A stretch of 38,250 bases of DNA from Tranquillimonas sp964472855 (GTDB lineage: Bacteria; Pseudomonadota; Alphaproteobacteria; Rhodobacterales; Rhodobacteraceae): contig CAYYMJ010000025.1 of assembly GCA_964472855.1 (NCBI GenBank), positions 1 to 38,250 on the forward strand, read 5' to 3'. The notes under the pieces are model-generated. The model had not been told where the DNA came from and did no database searches. It saw only the letters and a program-made list of their open reading frames with translations. Shown piece by piece: positions 7,564 through 15,033 of the stretch. Each line of letters opens with the position of its first letter. The first letter of the stretch is position 1. A program made the position numbers and the translations under genes.

Positions 7564-8265
7564 ATGACAGGGACCGGGGCGAATATTCTGCTGACAAGGC
7601 CGGTCGAGGCGTCGGCGCGATTCCTCGGAGAGCTGCGCGATGCCGGGGTGACGCTGGGCGCGGTCATTTCGCCGGTGCTGCGGATCGTGCCGCGCCGGGT
7701 CGAGGTGGCGACGCAGGGTTATCGGGGGCTGATCTTTACCTCGGTTCACGGCGTGGCGGCGATGGACGGGCATCCCGGCGTGGCGGGCATGCGCGCCTTT
7801 GCGGTGGGTGCACGCACCGCCGCGGTGGCGCGGGGTTTGGGGATGGTGTGCCGGGATGGGCCGGGCAGCGCGGCCGAGTTGTCGGCGCGTTTGCTGGCCG
7901 ATCCCTTGCCCGGGCCGCTGCTGCATGTGCGGGGTGCCCATACCCGGGGCGACATCGCGGCGTCACTGACGGCGGCGGGCATTCAGACCGACGAGCTGGT
8001 GGTTTACGATCAGCAGGTCGAGACCCTGTCGGACGAGGCGCGCGCCTTGCTTGCATCGCCCGGTGCGCTGTTTTTGCCGGTGTTCTCGCCGCGTTCGGCG
8101 GCGGCGCTGGCGGCGCAGGTCGCGGACGCGGTGGCGGCGCTGCGCGTGGTTGCCATCAGCCCGGCTGCCGGGCAGGCTTGGTCCGGTCCGGGTGAATTGC
8201 GCATCGCCGACGCCGCGACATCACGCGACATGTGTGCGACGATATCCGCCTGGGACGGCGGTTGA
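7564..8265 (+). CDS. hemD: Uroporphyrinogen-III synthase
   Basis: Cyclises hydroxymethylbilane to uroporphyrinogen III, the branch point for haem, sirohaem, cobalamin and bacteriochlorophyll. At 233 residues it has the family's two-lobed layout and weak conservation: ILLTRPVEASARFLGEL at the start, LIFTSVHGVAAM, FAVGARTAAVARGLG, LLHVRGAHTRGDIAASL, and the C-terminal lobe FLPVFSPRSAAAL followed by VVAISPAAGQAW. Family identity is supported by the following mic60-like and hemY genes. hemC, often next door in related genomes, is not in this window. The ATG at 7564 is the only reasonable start. Confidence 0.88.
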   Translation: MTGTGANILLTRPVEASARFLGELRDAGVTLGAVISPVLRIVPRRVEVATQGYRGLIFTSVHGVAAMDGHPGVAGMRAFAVGARTAAVARGLGMVCRDGPGSAAELSARLLADPLPGPLLHVRGAHTRGDIAASLTAAGIQTDELVVYDQQVETLSDEARALLASPGALFLPVFSPRSAAALAAQVADAVAALRVVAISPAAGQAWSGPGELRIADAATSRDMCATISAWDGG

Positions 8266-8266
8266 C

Positions 8267-8295
8267 TTGTTGGCACGCCGCTGGCGCACTAGGTA
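8267..8295 (+). promoter_or_regulatory. Candidate promoter of mic60-like gene
   Basis: TTGTTG (8267-8272), 17 nt, TAGGTA (8290-8295), starting directly after the hemD stop. The arrangement is the same as at tsaD, dnaN and yggT. A TTGACT overlapping the hemD stop (8262-8267) is an alternative -35 box but with poorer spacing. Confidence 0.4.
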
Positions 8296-8348
8296 GCCAG
8301 AGACACAGGCTGGTTTGGCAGTGACTTGTTCAGATAAGGTAAATCGAC

Positions 8349-9719
8349 GTGGCAGGACCCGAAGCGAAACCAGACGACACCAGCCCGGACGACGCCGGTG
8401 CGCTTGAACCGGCGGTGATACTGGAAGAGCCCGAGGTGCCGGAGGGCGAATCGCCTGATGCGGCGGCGGCCGAGCGTGATGAACCGGCCCCGACCGCGGC
8501 CGAAGACCCGACAACCGAAGACCCGGCGGCGGAAGAGCCCGCCGCCGAAGAACCGACAGCCGAAGAACCGACAACGGAAGACGCGGCGGCGGACGACGCA
8601 GTGGCTGAGGCGCAAATCGCGCCCGGCCCTGCGCCGGTGGCCCCGGCACAACGGGGCTCGGTTCTGCCGCTGATCGCCGGGGGCATACTGGCTGGTGCAG
8701 TGGGCGTCGGGGCCGGCTATTTCATGGGAACCGCGGGTTCGGGCGCAACAGATACCGCCGTTGCCGACCGGCTGGCCGCCATCGAGGCCGCCGCCGCCGA
8801 CCGCGACGCCCGCGTCACCGTGCTTGAAGGCCAGTCAGGCGCCGCGGCCGATGCCTTTGGCATGGCCACGTCCGAGATTGCGACCTTGTCGGACCGGCTG
8901 GACACGGTCGAGGCCAGAGTGACGGGCCTGACACCCACCGACAGCGGCGTGTCGCAGGACGCGCTGGACCAGTTGCGCGCCGCGGCGATGGGGCCCGCAG
9001 ACGCGCTGGCGGCCCGGCTGGACGGCATCGCCGCACGGTTGGACCAGGCCGAGACCAGCCTTGCCGATCTGGGGTCGGCCCCCGCGCAGGCCCCGGCGCT
9101 TGATGACTATGCCGCCGATCTGGCGGCGTTGCAGGAACAGATCGCCGCGCAATCGCAGGCCATTGCCGAGGCCGAGGCCAGCGCGCGCGCCATCACCGAC
9201 GCCACCGCCCGGCAACAGCGGGCCGCCACGGCGCGGTCGGCGCTGAACCGGCTGGTGGCTGCTATCGAAGGCGGCGGTCCCTATTCGGCGGCCCTGTCGC
9301 AGTTGACCGGCGCCAGCGACGTGACGATCCCGGCGGTGCTGGGCGACAATGCCGCCGCTGGCGTTGCCTCGCTGACCCAGTTGCAGCGCCGGTTTCCGGC
9401 CGCGGCCCGGGCCGGGCTGGACGCGGCCATCCGCGCCACGGCGGGCGACGGCACGACGCTGGAGCGGGTGACCGATTTCCTGCGCACCCAAACCGGCGCG
9501 CGGTCGCTGGAAGAACGCGCGGGCGACGACCCCGACGCCGTGCTCAGCCGGGCCGAGGCGCGTCTGGCCGAGGGTAACCTGCCAGCCGCCCTGGCCGAGG
9601 TCGACAGCCTGCCCTTGGTCGCGACCGACGCCATGGCCGACTGGATCGCCGCGGCCCGCACCCGCACCGATGCCACCCGGGCCGCTGCCGCGCTGGCGGC
9701 GGCGCTGGACCAGCAGTAG
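8349..9719 (+). CDS. Mitofilin/Mic60-like inner-membrane protein (COG4223)
   Basis: A 456-residue protein with the alphaproteobacterial Mic60 layout: a long acidic, Pro/Ala/Glu-rich N-terminal region (1-100) with repeats of the type EEPTAEEPTTED, one membrane helix at about 104-126 (VLPLIAGGILAGAVGVGAGYF), a coiled-coil region rich in LAARLDGIAARLDQAE heptads (about 135-290), and a C-terminal mitofilin-like helical domain. Homologues shape intracytoplasmic membranes in alphaproteobacteria and cristae in mitochondria. The gene starts with GTG at 8349 with AAGG upstream. It lies between hemD and hemY, the position typical of Mic60 homologues in the class, and 12 nt before hemY. Exact function in this organism is inference. 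Confidence 0.85.
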   Translation: MAGPEAKPDDTSPDDAGALEPAVILEEPEVPEGESPDAAAAERDEPAPTAAEDPTTEDPAAEEPAAEEPTAEEPTTEDAAADDAVAEAQIAPGPAPVAPAQRGSVLPLIAGGILAGAVGVGAGYFMGTAGSGATDTAVADRLAAIEAAAADRDARVTVLEGQSGAAADAFGMATSEIATLSDRLDTVEARVTGLTPTDSGVSQDALDQLRAAAMGPADALAARLDGIAARLDQAETSLADLGSAPAQAPALDDYAADLAALQEQIAAQSQAIAEAEASARAITDATARQQRAATARSALNRLVAAIEGGGPYSAALSQLTGASDVTIPAVLGDNAAAGVASLTQLQRRFPAAARAGLDAAIRATAGDGTTLERVTDFLRTQTGARSLEERAGDDPDAVLSRAEARLAEGNLPAALAEVDSLPLVATDAMADWIAAARTRTDATRAAAALAAALDQQ

Positions 9720-9731
9720 GAGGCGGCGGCG

Positions 9732-11276
9732 GTGCTCTGGTCTCTGTTCAAGATCGTGCTCTTTATCCTGCTGGTCGCGGTCCTTGCGCTGGGCGCCGGC
9801 TGGATGGTGGACCTTGACGGTGGCGTCCGTATCGCGGTGGCCAATACCGAGTTCACGCTTGGCCCCCTGCAGACCCTGATTCTCGGGCTGATCCTGCTGG
9901 TGGCGGTCTGGGCGGCGCTCAAACTGCTGGGCATCGCGGTGGCGCTGTTCCGTTTTCTCAACGGCGACGAGACCGCGCTGAGCCGCTATTTCGATCGCAA
10001 CCGCGAACGCCGGGGCTTTGCGGCGCTGGCCGATGGGTTGATGGCGCTGTCCTCGGGCGAGGGTCGGGTGGCCATGGCCAAGGCCGAACAGGCGCGGCGC
10101 TATCTCGGGCGGCCGGAACTGACCAACCTGATCGTGGCCCAGGCCGCCGAGATGACCGGCGACAAGCGCCGGGCCGAAAAGGTCTACAAAGAGCTTCTGG
10201 CCGACGATTCGACCCGCTTTGTCGGGGTGCGCGGCCTGATGAAACAGCGGCTGGCCGAGGGCGACACCGAAACCGCGCTGAAGCTGGCGGAAAAGGCCTT
10301 TGCGCTGAAACCCAAGCACGCGGAAACCCAGGATGTGCTGTTGCGGCTGCAGGCCGGCAATGCCGACTGGACCGGGGCGCGCAAGACGCTGGGCGCCAAG
10401 CTGCGCCACGGGCTGCTGCCGCGCGACGTGCACCGCCGCCGCGACGCCGTGTTGGCGCTGAGCGAGGCGCGCGACATCATTGACGACGGTCAGCCGATCG
10501 AGGCGCGCGAAGCCGCGATCGAGGCCAACCGCCTGTCGCCCGACCTGATCCCCGCCGCCGCGATGGCGGCCCGGCAATACACCGCCAACCAACAGGCCCG
10601 CTATGCCACGCGGGTGATCCGCAAGGCGTGGGATGTCGCCCCCCACCCCGAGCTTGCCGCCGCCTTTGCCGACATCCAGCCCGATGAGACCCCGCAGGAA
10701 CGGCTGCTGCGGTTCCAGCCGCTGTTCAAACTGCATCCCGACCATGGCGAAACACGGCTGTTGCAGGCCGAACTGAATATCGCGGCCGAAGATTTCCCCG
10801 GGGCCCGCCGCGCGCTGGGCGATCTGGCGACCAGCCAGCCCTCGGCCCGGGCGCTGACCATCATGGCGGCGATCGAACGTGGCGAGGGCGCCGACGACGC
10901 GGTGGTGCGCGCCTGGCTGACCCGTGCGCTGACCGCGCCGCGCGGCCCGCAATGGGTGTGCGACAACTGCCACTGGATCGAAGGCCAGTGGCAGCCGGTA
11001 TGCTCGAACTGCGGCGCGCTGGACAGCCTGTCATGGCGCGAGCCCCCCGAAAGCGACGGCGCCATGCCGGCCAGCACCGCGATGCTGCCGCTGCTGGTGG
11101 GTGAACCGGCGCCCGAGCCTGCCGCCGAGGCCGAGGAAGTGCCCGCCGCCGAGGCCTTCGTGCCGGTCGACGACGGCGTGGCCGACGACATCGTCGGCGC
11201 CAGTGCCGACCCGGCGACGCTGCACGCGGTGATCGACGGCGAAGCGATCGAGGAAACCGACGACCCCCGCCCCTGA
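9732..11276 (+). CDS. hemY: HemY-like TPR membrane protein with C-terminal zinc ribbon
   Basis: A 514-residue protein with the HemY N-terminal domain: two membrane helices (about 5-26 and 45-74), then TPR-like helical pairs from about 95 to 400. A four-cysteine knuckle follows (C410, C413, C424, C427 in WVCDNCHW and PVCSNCGALDSLSW), and the end is acidic and probably disordered. This HemY is the TPR protein of the hemCDXY clusters, not the protoporphyrinogen oxidase of the same name. Its biochemical role in haem synthesis is unknown. The start is GTG at 9732 behind AGGAGG; the gene follows the mic60-like gene by 12 nt, so the two are surely one transcript. Confidence 0.88.
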   Translation: MLWSLFKIVLFILLVAVLALGAGWMVDLDGGVRIAVANTEFTLGPLQTLILGLILLVAVWAALKLLGIAVALFRFLNGDETALSRYFDRNRERRGFAALADGLMALSSGEGRVAMAKAEQARRYLGRPELTNLIVAQAAEMTGDKRRAEKVYKELLADDSTRFVGVRGLMKQRLAEGDTETALKLAEKAFALKPKHAETQDVLLRLQAGNADWTGARKTLGAKLRHGLLPRDVHRRRDAVLALSEARDIIDDGQPIEAREAAIEANRLSPDLIPAAAMAARQYTANQQARYATRVIRKAWDVAPHPELAAAFADIQPDETPQERLLRFQPLFKLHPDHGETRLLQAELNIAAEDFPGARRALGDLATSQPSARALTIMAAIERGEGADDAVVRAWLTRALTAPRGPQWVCDNCHWIEGQWQPVCSNCGALDSLSWREPPESDGAMPASTAMLPLLVGEPAPEPAAEAEEVPAAEAFVPVDDGVADDIVGASADPATLHAVIDGEAIEETDDPRP

Positions 11277-11304
11277 GCGGCCGGGCCAGCACCCAATTTA
11301 GGGC

Positions 11305-11333
11305 TTGGGTCGGTCCGCCTTCCCTGCTAACAC
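11305..11333 (+). promoter_or_regulatory. Candidate tRNA-Thr promoter
   Basis: TTGGGT (11305-11310), 17 nt, TAACAC (11328-11333), with the mature tRNA 5' end 12 nt further on. The boxes are weak, the spacing and position are good. Confidence 0.35.
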
Positions 11334-11345
11334 CCGCGCCGGTAA

Positions 11346-11421
11346 GCCGCTGTAGCTCAGATGGTAGAGCACGTCATTCGTAATGATGGGGTCGGGGGTT
11401 CGAGTCCCTTCAGCGGCACCA
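11346..11421 (+). tRNA. tRNA-Thr (anticodon CGT)
   Basis: A complete 76-nt cloverleaf. The acceptor arm pairs GCCGCTG with CAGCGGC, the D arm is GCTC/GAGC, and the anticodon stem CGTCA/TGATG (one G-T pair) encloses the loop TTCGTAA with anticodon CGT, reading the threonine codon ACG. The T loop is TTCGAGT. The sequence ends with discriminator A and an encoded CCA. Confidence 0.97.
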
Positions 11422-11640
11422 GTTCCACCCAAAGCGTCGATCTCTGACCGCATTGCCCCGAGGGCTTGGCTGCGACCGGGCCGTTGCGTTCCGTCGGTGG
11501 CGATGGTGCCGGGCGTGGGCCGCGCCAAGCCTTTCGCTCGGGGATGTGGCGGCCTGAGGTGCGGTGTCGCCGGTCGGGCCAGCCGGCACCGCTGGGTCAG
11601 GCTATGATCGCCGGGCGCGTGCGATTCGGGGAGGGCGACG

Positions 11641-12018
11641 GTGGGCGAACTGACAGGCGGATGTTTGTGCGGGGCGGTGCGGTTTCGCGCCAACGGCGCG
11701 GCACTGCGCGTTGGCATCTGCCATTGCATGGACTGCCGCAAGCATCATGGCGCCCTCTTTTACGCGGCGGCCATCTTTCCGGCCGGCGCGGTCACCATCA
11801 GCGGCGTCACGGGCGACTGGCGCGGCCGCCATTTCTGCCCGCGCTGCGGATCGTCGGTTTTCGCCCGCAGCGGTGACGAGGTCGAGCTGCATCTTGGCGC
11901 GCTGGACGCGCCGGGCCGGCTGACGCCAACCTACGAATGCTGGACAGACCGGCGCGAGCGCTGGTTGCCGGCGTTCCCGGGCACTACGCGCCACCCCGGC
12001 GACCGTGACCCCACCTGA
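11641..12018 (+). CDS. GFA family (CENP-V/Gfa fold) zinc protein
   Basis: A 125-residue protein of the glutathione-dependent formaldehyde-activating enzyme (Gfa) family. Zinc-binding cysteines appear in the family order: GGCLCGAVRF (C8, C10), CHCMDCRK (about 27-34) and HFCPRCGSSVF (about 64-74). The founding member was proposed to join formaldehyde to glutathione, but most small homologues have no proven activity, so the substrate is open. It starts with GTG at 11641 behind GGGAGGG. It stands alone between tRNA-Thr and the convergent maiA, whose stop is only 10 nt away. Confidence 0.9.
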   Translation: MGELTGGCLCGAVRFRANGAALRVGICHCMDCRKHHGALFYAAAIFPAGAVTISGVTGDWRGRHFCPRCGSSVFARSGDEVELHLGALDAPGRLTPTYECWTDRRERWLPAFPGTTRHPGDRDPT

Positions 12019-12028
12019 CCCCAACGCC

Positions 12029-12670
12029 TTAGCCCGCCGGCCCAACGCTGTCGGCGTCGGCGGCGGCAAAGGCGGGCAGGTCGTGCAGGTGGGTGGCAAT
12101 CGCGGCAATGCGTGGCAGGTCGCTGATGTCGGCCTGCCAGCGCGCGGCGTTGTAAAGCTGGGGCACTAGGCACAGATCGGCCAGCGTGACGCTGTCGCCG
12201 TGGCAACAGGTACCGGTCGCCGGGTGGTCCAGCAAGGTTTCGACCGCGACCAGCCCCTTGCGGATGAAATGCTGCATCCAGCCCTTGCGCACCGCGTCTC
12301 CACCATCGGTCAGGGCCACGACATGCGCCGCGACCCCAAGGTTGCAGACCGGGTGAATGTCCATGGCGATGGCGTGGGCAATCGCCCGCACCCGCGCCCG
12401 CCCCGCCGGATCGGCCGGCAACAGCGGCGGCTCGGGCCGGGTGTCATCGAGATAGCCGATGATCGCCAGCGACTGGGTCAGCCGCAGCCCGTCGATGTCA
12501 AGCACCGGCACAAGGCCCTGCGGGTTGCGCGCCAGATGGGCGGGCCTGCGCTGGTCGCCCGCCACAAGATCGACCTTGGCCGAGGTGAAGGCGATGCCCT
12601 TCAGATGCAGGGCGATGCGCACCCGCCAGCTGGCGGTGGACCGCCAGTAGTCGTGCAGCAAGACGCTCAT
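12029..12670 (-). CDS. maiA: Maleylacetoacetate isomerase
   Basis: Zeta-class glutathione transferase that isomerises maleylacetoacetate to fumarylacetoacetate, the next-to-last step of tyrosine and homogentisate breakdown. The 213 residues show the zeta-class active-site region RSTASWRVRIAL near the N-terminus, where a Ser/Cys contacts glutathione, then NPQGLVPVLDIDG and LTQSLAIIGYLD of the thioredoxin-like domain, and a helical C-terminal domain with TLADLCLVPQLYNA. The ATG overlaps the fahA stop by 4 nt (ATGA). Gene order fahA-maiA matches the pathway; hmgA for homogentisate dioxygenase is not in this window. Confidence 0.95.
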   Translation of the reverse strand: MSVLLHDYWRSTASWRVRIALHLKGIAFTSAKVDLVAGDQRRPAHLARNPQGLVPVLDIDGLRLTQSLAIIGYLDDTRPEPPLLPADPAGRARVRAIAHAIAMDIHPVCNLGVAAHVVALTDGGDAVRKGWMQHFIRKGLVAVETLLDHPATGTCCHGDSVTLADLCLVPQLYNAARWQADISDLPRIAAIATHLHDLPAFAAADADSVGPAG

Positions 12671-13944
12671 CCCGGGGCGGCCGGCGCCGGCAGGATCTGC
12701 CCGGCGCAATCGCCAAAGCCGATGCGATAGGCGCCGTCGCAATGGCCGCGGATGGTGATGGTGTCGCCGTCTTCCAGAAAGCTGCGCGCCCCGCCGTCGA
12801 CGCCAAGCGGGTCGCGCCCGTTCCATGTCAGCTCTAGCAGCGAGCCAAAGCTGTCGGGCGTGCTGCCGGAAATGGTGCCCGACCCCAGCAGATCGCCGGT
12901 TTCCATGGCGCAGCCGCCGATGGCATGGTGGGCAAGCTGCTGGCTGGCGGTGTAATACATGTGCCGGAAATTCGACCGACAGATCGTGGTCGCCGCGCCG
13001 CCTTCGGGCGCAAGATCGACCTCTAGCGCGATGTCGAACCCGTTGGGCGTGGTTTCCTCGAGATAGGGCAACAGCGGTTTCACCCGTTCGGGCGGCCGGG
13101 CGCGGAACGGCTCCAGCGCGTCACGCGTGACCACCCATGGGCTGATTGTGGTGCCGAACGCCTTTGACTGGAACGGCCCCAGCGGCTGGTATTCCCAGAC
13201 CTGAATGTCGCGGGCGCTCCAGTCGTTCAGCAGCACATAGCCGAAGATCATGTCATAGGCCTGCGCGGTGGTGACCGGCTGGCCCATGGGGTTTGGCGTG
13301 CCGACAACGGCGCCCATCTCAAGCTCGATATCCAGCCGCGCGCTGGGCGCCAGCCGGGGTGTGGCGTCGTTGGGCCCCTTGAGCTGCCCCAGAGGGCGCC
13401 GGATCGGTGTGCCCGAGGCCACCACGGTCGACGCGCGCCCGTTATAGCCGATGGGAATATGCAGCCAGTTGGGCATCAGCGCGTTCTTGGGGTCGCGGAA
13501 CATCGTGCCGACGTTGGTCGCATGTTCGCGCGAGGAATAGAAATCGGTGAAACTGCGCACGAAGAACGGCAGGTGCATGTCGGCGCCCGCGCGGGCCACC
13601 AGCAGCCGTTCGCGCGCGTCGGCGGGCAGGGGCGAGGCGGCGTCGAGCAAATCGGCAATGGCGTGGCGCATGGCGGTCCATTCCGCCTGGGGCCGCGCCA
13701 TCAGCGGGTTCAGCGCCGCATCGGCAAACAGGGGCTGCCCGCCAGCGCCCGGCAAAAGGCCCTCGGCCTCGGCCAGCGTCAGGTCGAATATCCGGCTGCC
13801 GATGGCCACGCCGACATGCCGCTTGCGGCCGTCGGCGGAAAAGACGCCATAGGGCAGGTTCTGGATCGTAAAGTCTGATCCCGGCCCGGCATCGGTGACA
13901 AAGCTGCGGCGGGCCGGGTTGTGCGTGGCGTCGGTTGCGGTCAC
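12667..13944 (-). CDS. fahA: Fumarylacetoacetase
   Basis: Hydrolyses fumarylacetoacetate to fumarate and acetoacetate, the last step of tyrosine degradation. The 425-residue length is typical of the full enzyme. Visible are the small N-terminal domain with the NLPYGVFS motif, DFYSSREHATNVG with metal and substrate ligands, the acidic metal site LDIELEMGAVVG, NDWSARDIQVWEYQPLGPFQSKAFGTTISPWVV in pieces, and GDLLGSGTISG near the end. The start is GTG at 13944 with AAGGAC about 8 nt upstream; the frame is open far upstream but that part has no homology and runs antisense to the phosphotransferase. A palindrome at 14012-14029 lies 68 nt upstream. Confidence 0.96.
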   Translation of the reverse strand: MTATDATHNPARRSFVTDAGPGSDFTIQNLPYGVFSADGRKRHVGVAIGSRIFDLTLAEAEGLLPGAGGQPLFADAALNPLMARPQAEWTAMRHAIADLLDAASPLPADARERLLVARAGADMHLPFFVRSFTDFYSSREHATNVGTMFRDPKNALMPNWLHIPIGYNGRASTVVASGTPIRRPLGQLKGPNDATPRLAPSARLDIELEMGAVVGTPNPMGQPVTTAQAYDMIFGYVLLNDWSARDIQVWEYQPLGPFQSKAFGTTISPWVVTRDALEPFRARPPERVKPLLPYLEETTPNGFDIALEVDLAPEGGAATTICRSNFRHMYYTASQQLAHHAIGGCAMETGDLLGSGTISGSTPDSFGSLLELTWNGRDPLGVDGGARSFLEDGDTITIRGHCDGAYRIGFGDCAGQILPAPAAPG

Positions 13945-14011
13945 GGTGGATGTCCTTGCTGGTCGGGTTCGCGGTCTTTTTCCCGCATGGCCGGGCGCGC
14001 GGCAAGTCGTA

Positions 14012-14029
14012 TCGTTGCATTGGCAACGA
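14012..14029. promoter_or_regulatory. Palindromic operator candidate, fahA / phosphotransferase
   Basis: TCGTTGC-ATTG-GCAACGA is a perfect 7+7 inverted repeat in the 141-bp divergent interval, 68 bp before fahA and 57 bp before the phosphotransferase start. The size and TTGC-N4-GCAA core are of the kind bound by MarR-type dimers, which often control homogentisate catabolism. No regulator gene is adjacent, so the pairing with a protein is inference. Confidence 0.45.
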
Positions 14030-14085
14030 GATTCGCGCCCCGGCGGCGGTTGCTGGGGCGGGTCGGCGACCATACTGTCGCGCCG

Positions 14086-15033
14086 ATGACCACGCGGCCC
14101 GATATTGCCCCTGCATCCGACGCGGTGCTTGCGGCCTTTGCCCGGGCCGTGGCGGCGGCCTGTCCCGGCCTTGATGCGGCCGGCTGGCAGCGGCTGTCCG
14201 GCGGGCGGTCGAACCGGGTTTACCGGGCCGGGCACAGCAGCGGCCCGGCGATCTGCAAGGTTTACGGGCCCGGCGAAACACCGCTGTTCCCCAACCGCCC
14301 GGCAGACGAGACGCAAACCTTGCGCCACCTTGCCGGCAGCGGACTGGCACCGGCGTTGCTGGCGTCGGGGCGCACCGGCGGGCAAGACTGGATCGTTTAC
14401 CGCATGGCCGAACCGGCCGCCGCCACGCCGCGCCCCGCCCATGTGGCCCGGGCACTGGGCCGGCTGCACACACAGCCCGCCCCGGCCGCCGGCAGCCTGC
14501 GGCGCCTGACATTGCCCCGCGCCCGGGCCGAGGCGCTGGCCGCGCTGGCCGGGGTGCCCGACCCGCAGGCCCGGGCCATCGCGGCACGCGAACCGGCCTG
14601 CCCGGCGCTGGACGAAGGCGTCGCGCTGCTGCACGGCGACCCGGTGCCGGGCAACATCGTGCCTGGCGCGGCGTCGGTCTGTTTCATCGACTGGCAATGC
14701 CCGGCGCTGGGCGACCCGCTGTTCGACATTGCGCTGTACCTGTCGCCGGCCATGCAGACCGTGCACGCCGGGCAGCCGCTGAGCCCGGCGGACGAGGCCG
14801 CCTTTCGTGACGCTTATCCCGACCGCCCGGCCCTGAGCCGGCTGGACGCGGCGCGGCCGCTGCTGACCTGGCGGATGATGGCCTATTGCGCGTGGAAGAT
14901 TGCCCGGGGCGACCTGGCCTATGCGCCCGGGCTGGAAGCGGAAAGCGCGCTATTGCAGCAGTTGGAACAGCCAGATCGATCCGCCGCTTGCCGCCGCGCC
15001 CAGCACGAACAGCGTGACCGCCCAGCCCGCTGA
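14086..15033 (+). CDS. APH/choline kinase-like phosphotransferase
   Basis: A 315-residue protein of the aminoglycoside phosphotransferase / choline kinase superfamily. The glycine-rich loop is LSGGRSNRVYRAG, the catalytic loop is ALLHGDPVPGNIV (HGD-x4-N), and the metal-binding step is CFIDWQCPALGDPLFDIALYLS. The family phosphorylates small hydroxyl compounds; the substrate cannot be told here, and drug resistance should not be assumed. The ATG at 14086 places the kinase fold at the correct distance. The last 28 codons overlap the 3' end of ubiB on the opposite strand; that Arg/Gln-rich tail looks like drift read from ubiB antisense rather than conserved sequence. Confidence 0.85.
   Translation: MTTRPDIAPASDAVLAAFARAVAAACPGLDAAGWQRLSGGRSNRVYRAGHSSGPAICKVYGPGETPLFPNRPADETQTLRHLAGSGLAPALLASGRTGGQDWIVYRMAEPAAATPRPAHVARALGRLHTQPAPAAGSLRRLTLPRARAEALAALAGVPDPQARAIAAREPACPALDEGVALLHGDPVPGNIVPGAASVCFIDWQCPALGDPLFDIALYLSPAMQTVHAGQPLSPADEAAFRDAYPDRPALSRLDAARPLLTWRMMAYCAWKIARGDLAYAPGLEAESALLQQLEQPDRSAACRRAQHEQRDRPAR

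Noticed and set aside
8835..10973. A 712-codon minus-strand frame across the mic60-like gene and hemY
   Set aside because: Same reasoning: antisense to genes with clear family features and with no recognisable motif.
13945..14766. N-terminal extension of fahA by about 270 codons
   Set aside because: It runs antisense to the phosphotransferase kinase core and would remove the intergenic promoter region; fumarylacetoacetase homology starts at about 13944.
14086..15033. Aminoglycoside resistance gene
   Set aside because: The kinase motifs fit the wide APH/choline kinase superfamily; nothing in sequence or context supports antibiotic resistance.
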